From: Bacteroidia bacterium
Lineage (GTDB): Bacteria; Bacteroidota; Bacteroidia; Flavobacteriales; Flavobacteriaceae
Length of the DNA: 24,415 bases
Assembly (NCBI GenBank): GCA_030425715.1
Contig: JAUIAA010000003.1
Span: 1-24,415 of the forward strand
Reading direction: 5' to 3'
In this document: in pieces, positions 7,076-13,387 of the stretch
How the letters are laid out: every line of letters begins with the position of its first letter
Position numbering within the stretch: position 1 is the stretch's first letter
Translations under genes and position numbers: made by a program
Notes under the pieces: model-generated
Database searches by the model: none
Told to the model about the DNA's origin: nothing
Seen by the model: the letters and a program-made list of their open reading frames with translations, nothing else

Positions 7076-7168
7076 ATAAAAACCATTCAATTTGGTAAAT
7101 GGCTTCGGTTTTTATTTGCTAAATTAGTAGCTTAATTAACGCAACGATATCCTACACAAACACGTTGG
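7076..7168 (+). repeat. Boundary repeat, copy 3 (divergent)
   Basis: ATAAAAACC (7076-7084) pairs perfectly with GGTTTTTAT (7107-7115), and CCATT/AATGG can pair inside, so it may double as the terminator of the RraA-like gene. It shares TTTGCTAAATTAGT-G with copies 1 and 2 (from 7116), then CAACG (7142-7146) and CGTTG (7163-7167) form a second inverted repeat ending in TACACAAACACGTTGG (7153-7168). The hairpin arms differ from copies 1-2, but the order of parts is the same. Confidence 0.55.
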
Positions 7169-7195
7169 AACCAATCAATTTAAAATTAAATAAAA

Positions 7196-7573
7196 ATGAA
7201 AGTTACTGCCGAAAAAAATGAAAAGGTTGCCAATATGATATTTGCATCCATTTATCCACTTTACCTGAATAGATTGGAGAAAAATGGAAGAACAAAAGAA
7301 GAACTCGATCAGGTAATTAAATGGTTTACTGGTTTTGACCAAGATGTTTTACAAGCGCTTATTGATGAAAAAGCAACTTTTAGAACCTTTTTTGAAAAAG
7401 CTAAAATAAATACTAACGCACACTTGATTAAAGGAGTTGTTTGTGGTTATCGAATTGAAGAAATAGAAGATGAATTTGAGGTGTATAAACAATCTAGACA
7501 AATGGAAAAGCTGATTGATGAATTGGCAAGAGGTCGTAAAATGGAGAAAATTTTGCGCGAAGAAAAGAAATAA
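7196..7573 (+). CDS. DUF2200 family protein
   Basis: A 125-residue soluble protein that matches the DUF2200 pattern: an N-terminal VANMIFASIYPLYLNRLEKN, then GRTKEELDQVIKWFTGFD, and a C-terminal half with KGVVCGYRIEEIEDEFE and DELARGRKMEKILREEKK. The family is widespread as single genes and has no established function; the pattern of charged and aromatic residues suggests a small helical protein, but I give no role. It begins 27 nt after the boundary motif and is followed 28 nt later by a DUF3995 membrane protein, so the two may be co-transcribed. No strong promoter was found. Confidence 0.85.
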   Translation: MKVTAEKNEKVANMIFASIYPLYLNRLEKNGRTKEELDQVIKWFTGFDQDVLQALIDEKATFRTFFEKAKINTNAHLIKGVVCGYRIEEIEDEFEVYKQSRQMEKLIDELARGRKMEKILREEKK

Positions 7574-7601
7574 TACGAATCGTATCCATCAAATAAAAAC
7601 G

Positions 7602-8021
7602 ATGATTTTATCAGTTTTATTAAGTATAATACTAATTGGACTTGGATTTATTCATTTCAATTGGGTTATTGGTGGGAAATTTGGTTTTGTAGAATCATTA
7701 CCAACCAAAGAAAGCGGAGAAAGAGTATTGAACCCAAAAAAAATAGATAGTGCGATAGTAGGAATTGGATTGACAGTATTCGGAATTTTTTATATTTTTA
7801 AATCTGGACTTATTGCATACAATTTACCCGAATGGATAATGAAATATGGAGGTTGGATTATTCCACTACTATTTATTTTACGAGCAATTGGAGAATTTAA
7901 ATATGTTGGATTTTTTAAAAGCGTAAAAAAAACAGATTTTGGAAAACTGGACACAAAGTTCTTTTCGCCTCTTTGCTTAGTAATCGGAATCTTTGGTATT
8001 CTAATTCAGCTCATTAAATAA
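7602..8021 (+). CDS. DUF3995 family membrane protein
   Basis: A 139-residue integral membrane protein with about four hydrophobic segments: residues 3-22, 48-66, 83-100 and 120-138. The DUF3995 hallmarks are GFIHFNWVIGGKFGFVESLPT near the N-terminus and RAIGEFKYVGFFKSVKKTDF followed by DTKFFSPLC near the C-terminus. The function is unknown. An in-frame ATG at 7515 inside the DUF2200 gene would add 29 polar residues unlike the family, so ATG 7602 is chosen. It follows DUF2200 by 28 nt, probably in one transcript. Confidence 0.82.
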   Translation: MILSVLLSIILIGLGFIHFNWVIGGKFGFVESLPTKESGERVLNPKKIDSAIVGIGLTVFGIFYIFKSGLIAYNLPEWIMKYGGWIIPLLFILRAIGEFKYVGFFKSVKKTDFGKLDTKFFSPLCLVIGIFGILIQLIK

Positions 8022-8098
8022 AAAAGTTGTTTTGATGTTTGTGAGTGTTTCTCATTTCGCACCGACCAACGCTATGCCAAAAAATGTAAAAAGTAAGT

Positions 8099-8178
8099 TT
8101 GCCAACGCTGTAAACCAAACAGAAAACAAATAGCACTATGTGCAACAAAAAACTAATTTAGAAGCCTAGAGTTGGCAA
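8099..8178. repeat. 80-bp palindromic element between DUF3995 and the adenylyltransferase gene
   Basis: The ends are perfect inverted repeats, TTGCCAAC (8099-8106) and GTTGGCAA (8171-8178), 64 bp apart, with GCACTATGTGC as an inner hairpin and CTAATTTAG (8153-8161), the reverse complement of the core word of the other boundary repeats. A second CCAACGCTAT at 8066 repeats CCAACGCTGT at 8102. It resembles an attC-like site; the remaining 285-bp spacer holds only a -7 box. Confidence 0.55.
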
Positions 8179-8214
8179 TTACGCTACTTTTTTAAAATAG
8201 ATCTACAACCTTGG

Positions 8215-8222
8215 TATATTTG
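8215..8222 (+). promoter_or_regulatory. Predicted -7 box upstream of the adenylyltransferase
   Basis: TATATTTG, a perfect match, 84 nt before the GTG start at 8307. No clear TTTG was found at the expected distance. If used, the leader would be nearly 80 nt. Confidence 0.4.
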
Positions 8223-8306
8223 AGAAAAGAGTATAAATGACAAAAAACACAACAAAATTATAGACTAATACATTGGGGGTATTTATAAATACATTTAATT
8301 TCAAAA

Positions 8307-9167
8307 GTGAGAAACACAGAAACAATAAAAAATCTTATCATTGAAAAAGCTATATCAGATGACCGAATTAGAGCTGTTCTACTCAACGGTTCTAGAGCAA
8401 ATCCTAATGTTGAGGCCGATAAATTTCAGGATTTTGATATCGTTTATATTGTTAACGACCTGCAAACTTTTATATCCAACCATAGTTGGGTAGATTATTT
8501 TGGAGATAGGCTCATTTGGCAACTACCTGATGAAATGGACTTAGGATATATAACCCCAAAAAAAACGAACTCTTTTGCCTACTTAATGCAGTTCACAGAC
8601 GGGAATAGAATAGATCTGACTTTAATAGAGAAAAATAATTCCGATAAAAAAATTCATTTAGACAGTCTAACGATTGTATGGTTGGACAAGGATAAATTAT
8701 TTTTAGATGTTCCAGATGCTAACGAATCGGACTATTTGATAAAACAACCAACCGAAAAACAATTTGCCGAAACCTGCAACGAATTTTGGTGGGTGAGTAC
8801 ATACGTTGCCAAAGGACTTGTTAGAAATGAAATAACGTACGCGAAACAAATGTTAGAAACTGTTGTTCGACCTATGTTTATGAAAATGATTGAATGGCAT
8901 ATTGGGACAAAAACTGGGTTTTCGGTTTCTTTCGGTAAATATGGAAAGTATAGTAAAAAGTACCTTTCAGATAAAACCTACCAAAAAATATTACAAACTT
9001 ATGCGGACTATAAACCGGATAATAATTGGAATGCTTTATTTAAAATGACAGAATTATTTGGTAAGCTTGCCGTATCTGTCTCCAATAAAATGTCTTTTAG
9101 CTACAATTTGAAAGAAGGAGAAAATGTGAATAATTATTTAAGGGGATTAAGACTCGAACGGAATTAA
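8307..9167 (+). CDS. ANT(6)-like aminoglycoside 6-adenylyltransferase
   Basis: ANT(6) enzymes (AadE/AadK family) transfer AMP to the 6-hydroxyl of streptomycin, inactivating it. The nucleotidyltransferase signature is complete: LLNGSRANPN at residues 25-34 (GSR loop), QDFDIVYIV at 41-49 carrying the metal-binding acidic residues, and GNRIDLTLI at 99-107 with the third Asp (103). The helical C-terminal half contains EFWWVSTYVAKGLVRNEI, typical of the family. The 286-residue length is normal. The start is GTG 8307, with no ATG upstream in frame. The surroundings are accessory single genes with repeats, which would suit lateral acquisition, but base composition is like the neighbours. Actual resistance depends on expression and substrate; chromosomal AadK-like proteins can be weak. 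Confidence 0.85.
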   Translation: MRNTETIKNLIIEKAISDDRIRAVLLNGSRANPNVEADKFQDFDIVYIVNDLQTFISNHSWVDYFGDRLIWQLPDEMDLGYITPKKTNSFAYLMQFTDGNRIDLTLIEKNNSDKKIHLDSLTIVWLDKDKLFLDVPDANESDYLIKQPTEKQFAETCNEFWWVSTYVAKGLVRNEITYAKQMLETVVRPMFMKMIEWHIGTKTGFSVSFGKYGKYSKKYLSDKTYQKILQTYADYKPDNNWNALFKMTELFGKLAVSVSNKMSFSYNLKEGENVNNYLRGLRLERN

Positions 9168-9318
9168 CAACTACTTACTATGGTATAGCCTTCAATAATA
9201 ATGAGTAATGAAAAAGGAAAATGAAAATAAACTAAGACCATTTTGAGAATTAAATTGCGTATTTTTAATCATGGGAATCATAGTTTATAACATTCTAGAA
9301 AGTACTTAAAAATAGATT

Positions 9319-9810
9319 ATGGAAGTTTTTTATATAAAGTTTATAGAGACATTAGTAATAATTATAGCATACATTCTTTTAAGAACAACTATAATTAAGT
9401 TGATTAACAAGACGATGTCTAATAGGTTAATACAAAAATCTAGAGGTAAATTAATCAAGAAAGCAATCAATGTAACTCTTATAACTATTGGAATAATTTT
9501 CATTCTTATTATTTGGGGAGTAAAACAATCAGACATAGCTGCTTATATAGGATCTATACTTGCAGTAGTCGGTATTGCTTTTTTTGCACAATGGTCAATT
9601 CTTTCAAATGTTACTTCAAGCATTATTATCTTTTTTTACCATTCCGTAAAAATTGAAGATGAGATAACCATAATGGAAGCAAAAGATTATGAAATTGAGG
9701 GTAGAGTTAGTGATGTAGGTTTATTTTTTGTAACGCTAAAAACAAAAGATAAGCAGGAGATAACTTTACCTAATAATATTTTTATCCAAAAAATGATAAA
9801 AAAAAGGTGA
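9319..9810 (+). CDS. Short MscS-family mechanosensitive channel protein
   Basis: A 163-residue inner-membrane protein with three predicted membrane helices (about 5-22, 48-67 and the pore-lining helix about 72-105), followed by a beta domain with FYHSVKIEDEITIMEAKDYEIEGRVSDVGLFFVTLKTKDK and the LPNNIFIQK motif characteristic of MscS. It ends just after this motif, lacking the C-terminal alpha/beta domain of full MscS; short forms like this are common in Bacteroidota, so it need not be truncated. Such channels release solutes on hypo-osmotic shock. It stands alone; the 151-bp spacer before it holds nothing recognisable. Confidence 0.82.
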   Translation: MEVFYIKFIETLVIIIAYILLRTTIIKLINKTMSNRLIQKSRGKLIKKAINVTLITIGIIFILIIWGVKQSDIAAYIGSILAVVGIAFFAQWSILSNVTSSIIIFFYHSVKIEDEITIMEAKDYEIEGRVSDVGLFFVTLKTKDKQEITLPNNIFIQKMIKKR

Positions 9811-9893
9811 TTTTGTTTACGTACCAATAGACTCCTTGATTCTTTCTTAAGCCGTAGACAGCAAATTAGATGTATACTGTTAATTGATAGTCA

Positions 9894-9934
9894 TTTGGAA
9901 ATTTAAAAATATATTTAGATATTTGTCTAAATAT
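9894..9934 (+). promoter_or_regulatory. sdpR promoter with embedded palindromic operator
   Basis: TTTG (9894-9897), 20 nt, then GATATTTG (9918-9925) form the promoter. A palindrome with perfect 9-bp arms, ATATTTAGA (9911-9919) and TCTAAATAT (9926-9934), surrounds the centre TATTTG, so it covers the -7 box. It fits an ArsR-type operator and predicts autorepression by the gene that starts at 9943. Confidence 0.75.
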
Positions 9935-9942
9935 TAAAATAA

Positions 9943-10275
9943 ATGGATTCAATATTTAAAGCACTTAATGACTCTACTAGAAGAGAAATAATAAATATGT
10001 TAAAAAAAAAGGATATGAATGCTGGAGATATCGCAGATAAATTTGAGATGACAAAACCTAGTATTTCTCATCATTTAGATATCTTAAAAAGAGCAAACTT
10101 AATCAATGGTGTTAAAAAAGGACAATTTATTGTCTATACCATTAATACTACTGTAATAGATGATTTATTTAGGTGGATTTATAATTTAAAATTAAAAGAT
10201 GATAAAGAAAAAATTACTAAAGGAAATTCCTTTTTGGGTCTTGATCCTGACTCCAATTTTTTACATAGTAAGTAA
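9943..10275 (+). CDS. sdpR: SdpR-like ArsR-family autorepressor
   Basis: A 110-residue winged-helix regulator of the ArsR superfamily. Its first 85 residues carry the domain: IFKALNDSTRREIINMLKK, then the helix-turn-helix with TKPSISHHLDILKRANLI, and the wing GQFIVYTINTTVIDD, ending in FRWIYNLK. It has no metal-binding cysteines, in line with the SdpR branch, which represses its own operon and is relieved by the membrane protein SdpI. Next comes a gene for SdpI, and a 24-bp palindrome covers the promoter. The frame runs 77 bp into sdpI; the last 25 residues are merely the other frame of the sdpI start and unlike the family, so the true stop may have been lost by mutation (inference). Confidence 0.85.
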   Translation: MDSIFKALNDSTRREIINMLKKKDMNAGDIADKFEMTKPSISHHLDILKRANLINGVKKGQFIVYTINTTVIDDLFRWIYNLKLKDDKEKITKGNSFLGLDPDSNFLHSK

Positions 10276-10867
10276 TTGGGATTTTATTCCTGAAATCATA
10301 CCTCTACATTATAATCTTTATGGAGAAGTTGATAAAGTAGGGAACAAAATTAACTTAATTTATTTATCAATATTTATCCCTATTGGAACATATATTATAT
10401 TTCTTATTGCAAAATATATAGACCCTAAGAAAAAAATTTCCAGTATGGGTAATAGTTATTATATTATTCGATTATTGCTATCCGTAATAATAACAGCTAT
10501 TATTTTTATTTTAACATATTCAATTATTAATGAAACAACTTATTTTCAAAATACCATTTTTATTTTAATAGGTTTAGTCTTTGTATTTTTAGGGAACTAT
10601 TTTAAGACGATAAAACCAAATTACTTTATAGGTTTTAGAACCCCTTGGACTTTAGAAAACGAAGAGGTATGGAGAGAGACTCATGACCATTGCAGTATAG
10701 TTTGGTTTATTGGAGGTCTGCTAATAATTATTGTTAATTCTTTAAATTATTTCAAATCCGTATGGTTAATTAATATGATAATTATAATTATTTTAATAAT
10801 TATACCAATAATATTTTCCTTTTACTCCTATAAAAATAAATCAACAAAATTTAATCAAAATGTTTAA
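10199..10867 (+). CDS. sdpI: SdpI-like membrane immunity/signal protein
   Basis: A 222-residue polytopic membrane protein. The N-terminal KEIPFWVLILTPIFYIVSNW and IPLHYNLYGEVDKVGNK form the DUF1648 module, and PNYFIGFRTPWTLENEEVWRETH is the hallmark of the SdpI domain; five to six hydrophobic segments are visible. In Bacillus, SdpI protects against the SdpC toxin and sequesters SdpR at the membrane to induce the operon. No sdpC-like or sdpAB-like gene is visible here, so this is an orphan immunity/sensor pair. The start overlaps sdpR by 77 bp, and the end overlaps the next gene by 8 bp, indicating one operon. Confidence 0.86.
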   Translation: MIKKKLLKEIPFWVLILTPIFYIVSNWDFIPEIIPLHYNLYGEVDKVGNKINLIYLSIFIPIGTYIIFLIAKYIDPKKKISSMGNSYYIIRLLLSVIITAIIFILTYSIINETTYFQNTIFILIGLVFVFLGNYFKTIKPNYFIGFRTPWTLENEEVWRETHDHCSIVWFIGGLLIIIVNSLNYFKSVWLINMIIIIILIIIPIIFSFYSYKNKSTKFNQNV

Positions 10868-11786
10868 ACCTTATCTACTTGTATTACTATTATTTTTTGT
10901 TAATAATACTTTTGGACAAACAGAAGTGCTAATTCAATCTAATGATGTAACATTATATGGTACACTTCAAGAGCCAGATAAAGTTTCGGATATTGTGGTT
11001 TTCATTATTACAGGTTCGGGTGAGACAGATAGAAATGGGAATACCCTAAAAGTAGGATATGTAAACAATTGCTTAAAGCTATTAGCTGAAGACCTTTCCG
11101 CTAATGGGATTGCCTCATTACGCTATGATAAAAGAGGTGTTGGGAAAAGTACTTCTGAATCATTATTAGCTGAAAACTTAAGATTCGAACAATATATTAA
11201 TGATGCGCAAAATTGGATACGTTTCTTAAAAACCAAGTACAAAACAGTTATTGTTGCAGGTCACAGTCAGGGAGCATTGGTTGGTATGGTAGCAATACAA
11301 AAAGAATCAGTAGACAAGTTCATTATCATTTCAGGAATGACTGAAAACACAATCACTACTATAAAAAAACAATTATCCACTCAGCCAGCTTTTGTTCTTG
11401 CAGATGCTTTACCAATATTAGATAGTCTACAAAAAGGGGTTAGAGTAGATAGTGTTCCAGAATACCTAAATAGTTTATTTCATCCTAAAACTCAAAACTA
11501 TTTTATGTCCCTAGTAAAATATGACCCTCAGGAGGAAATTCAAAAAATAAATATCCCAACCCTTATTATTCAAGGCACTAATGATATACAAATCTCCCTA
11601 GAGTCTGCTAAAGCTCTAGCTGTAAAAGGAAAAAATATAGAGCTAATAACAATTGGCGGGATGAATCATATTCTTAAGCTAAGCAAATTAGATGTTAACG
11701 AAAATATGGCCACATATTCCAATCCGAATTTAGCATTACATAATGACTTAATTCCAACTATTATTACATTTATTAAAAATAAATAG
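10860..11786 (+). CDS. Exported alpha/beta hydrolase
   Basis: A 308-residue protein with a signal peptide (MFKPYLLVLLLFFVNNTFGQ, residues 1-20), so it acts in the periplasm. The catalytic triad can be read: nucleophile Ser136 in GHSQG (134-138), Asp242 in GTNDIQ, and His270 in GGMNHIL. The oxyanion-hole region is TGSGETDRNG (51-60). It resembles small serine esterases/acyl hydrolases of the DUF3887/BAAT-like peptidase S9-related group; the substrate is unknown. The ATG overlaps the end of sdpI by 8 nt, so it is the third gene of the SdpR-controlled operon, which suggests a role in the envelope response to whatever SdpI senses (inference). Confidence 0.85.
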   Translation: MFKPYLLVLLLFFVNNTFGQTEVLIQSNDVTLYGTLQEPDKVSDIVVFIITGSGETDRNGNTLKVGYVNNCLKLLAEDLSANGIASLRYDKRGVGKSTSESLLAENLRFEQYINDAQNWIRFLKTKYKTVIVAGHSQGALVGMVAIQKESVDKFIIISGMTENTITTIKKQLSTQPAFVLADALPILDSLQKGVRVDSVPEYLNSLFHPKTQNYFMSLVKYDPQEEIQKINIPTLIIQGTNDIQISLESAKALAVKGKNIELITIGGMNHILKLSKLDVNENMATYSNPNLALHNDLIPTIITFIKNK

Positions 11787-11837
11787 GAATTCAATACTGC
11801 ATTTTTGATATGCAATTAAAAAATTGAGTAACATATA

Positions 11838-12047
11838 AAACCAAATATTATTTAGTTTCTTTTATCCTAAATTATTTACTATATTTATCTTTATAATAGG
11901 AGTAATTTCTGCATATTTTTACCCTTTTCCATTTTTAATTATTACTAAAATTGGATATGAAAAGCATACTTAAATACTGAAGTTGCTTTTGGAGGAGTTT
12001 TTGGTACAATTAATAAACCAAATATGGGTAATGAAAATAATAATTAA
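11838..12047 (+). pseudogene. Degraded membrane-protein fragment
   Basis: The 299-bp spacer before the META gene contains an open stretch without a start codon, encoding a hydrophobic segment (with FTIFIFIIGVISAYFYPFPF) and ending in KIGYEKHT at a stop at about 11971. After a one-base shift the reading continues as TEVAFGGVFGTINKPNMGN to a TAA at 12045-12047. Hydrophobic then polar coding-like text in two adjacent frames, with no start, suggests the tail of a decayed membrane-protein gene. No family was recognised, and chance in AT-rich DNA cannot be excluded. Confidence 0.35.
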
Positions 12048-12085
12048 AAATGAAGCTGCCCTAAGCAGACAATAACTATAAACAC

Positions 12086-12514
12086 ATGAAAACAAAAGCC
12101 ACATTGCTCATTACCATTTTCGCATTCATTATTATCTCTTGTGCTACCAAAAAAAATATGGATAACGAGAAACTTTACAATACCGCTTGGGAACTGGAAT
12201 ACATTTCTGGACCACGCATTGCTTTTAACGGATTATTTCCTGATAAAAAACCTAAAATTTCTTTTAACAATGCAACCCAAAAAGTTTCAGGAAACAATAG
12301 CTGTAACGGTTTTTTTACCGATTTTACGGTTAAAGGAGATGCGATTTCTTTTGGTGAGCCCGGAGCAACAACAATGATGTATTGTGGCGAAGGAGAAAAC
12401 GTATTTTTAAATACAATGAAAAAAATAAACAAATACAGTTTTGACCAAGATGGAAAATTAAATCTGATGATTGACGACGTGCCAATGATGCGTTTTAAAA
12501 AAGTTGAAAATTAA
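12086..12514 (+). CDS. META-domain (HslJ-like) lipoprotein
   Basis: A 142-residue lipoprotein: an N-terminal hydrophobic signal ends in the lipobox IISC (Cys at residue 19), so it is lipidated and membrane-anchored outside the cytoplasm. The rest is one META domain: NTAWELEYISG, the central PKISFNNATQKVSGNNSCNGF, then GATTMMYCGEGENVFL and the closing LMIDDVPMMRFKKV. HslJ in E. coli is linked to heat and novobiocin tolerance; META domains in Bacteroidota are common stress or envelope proteins of unknown activity. It overlaps the next lipoprotein gene by one base (TAATG), so the two are coupled. Confidence 0.88.
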   Translation: MKTKATLLITIFAFIIISCATKKNMDNEKLYNTAWELEYISGPRIAFNGLFPDKKPKISFNNATQKVSGNNSCNGFFTDFTVKGDAISFGEPGATTMMYCGEGENVFLNTMKKINKYSFDQDGKLNLMIDDVPMMRFKKVEN

Positions 12515-12993
12515 TGAACAAGGTTATTAAAATTTACACTTTATGTTTTTTGCTATTTTGTTTTGCTTGCAAAAACAATACCCAAACGGAAGACAAATCG
12601 GTAACAAAAGAAGAAAAACCAGTCAAGGAATCAACTGATATGCCGATATTGGATACAGGTTGCTATGCATACAATGAAAATGGCAACCACATTAAAATGG
12701 AAATCACCAAAATAGATGAAAATGTAACAGGAAACCTTAACATGGCCTATGCCGAAAAAGATGCCAACCAAGGCACCTTCGTGGGTAAATTAAAAGGCGA
12801 CAAGCTTATTGGAATCTACACGTATCATGCGGAAGGAAAAGAAAGCTCAAGAGAAATCGCATTTTTGGTCAAGGACAATCGACTTATTGAAGGGTATGGA
12901 GAACTAAATGACAATGGCACAAAATTCAAGGATGTAAACGCCATTAAATACAGCTCTACAATGCCGCTAACAAAAGTAGATTGCGATAAATGA
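12514..12993 (+). CDS. Hypothetical lipoprotein
   Basis: A 159-residue protein with a signal sequence and lipobox (LLFCFACKNN, Cys at about residue 19). A Glu/Lys-rich linker follows, then a globular part with repeated beta-strand-like stretches such as DTGCYAYNENGNHIKMEIT, NVTGNLNMAYAEKDANQGTF and GKLKGDKLIGIYTYHAEGK, a pattern of small beta-barrel lipoproteins. No named family recognised. Its ATG overlaps the stop of the META gene, so it is translated from the same mRNA. The frame stays open after its TGA, into the broken gene that follows. Confidence 0.78.
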   Translation: MNKVIKIYTLCFLLFCFACKNNTQTEDKSVTKEEKPVKESTDMPILDTGCYAYNENGNHIKMEITKIDENVTGNLNMAYAEKDANQGTFVGKLKGDKLIGIYTYHAEGKESSREIAFLVKDNRLIEGYGELNDNGTKFKDVNAIKYSSTMPLTKVDCDK

Positions 12994-13306
12994 AGAGCCA
13001 AATGTTTGTTTGTAAACGGTCGGTCATTTTCCGAGCTAAAACAAACCTGTTTAGAATTGGCTACCCTAAACATTAAACTAAACCCTTTAAAAGACGGCGC
13101 AAGCATACAAGGCAAGAAGACCTATCTTTTATTTGACGATTCTAAAAAAAAAGGTAGAGATTTTCTTCCCTTTTCAAGATAAAGGTGTTGTTTTACTAAA
13201 AACAGCGGAAGGCAATTGGGAAAACAGCGATTATAAGCTCATTGCTTGGAAAGGCTATGTTATCCAAAAACATGGAATCGCCATTTTTGGCGGTGCAACA
13301 AATTAA
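12994..13306 (+). pseudogene. Frameshifted small gene with a poly-A9 slip site
   Basis: The 394-bp stretch between the lipoprotein and the epimerase-like gene is not empty. Directly after the lipoprotein stop, and in its frame, coding-like text runs (LFVNGRSFSELKQTCLEL, then ASIQGKKTYLLFDDSKKK) to a run of nine A at 13144-13152. With one A fewer it continues as VEIFFPFQDKGVVLLKTAEG and KLIAWKGYVIQKHGIAIFGG to a TAA at 13304-13306, about 103 residues in total. There is no in-frame ATG; a TTG lies at about 13006. Either a decayed gene, a sequencing error, or a slippage-controlled gene. The family was not recognised. Confidence 0.55.
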
Positions 13307-13387
13307 GCGATGTACGAATAAAGTACAGAAACACTTTTTTCTACCTTGAATAAAAGCAATGTAACTGATAATAGGAAAGAATAAAAC

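Noticed and set aside
7515..7601. Longer start of the DUF3995 protein overlapping DUF2200
   Set aside because: The additional residues are the shifted frame of the DUF2200 C-terminus and unlike the family.
12141..12432. Open frames on both strands inside the META gene
   Set aside because: The META domain and lipobox in the main frame are clear; the others have no coding features.
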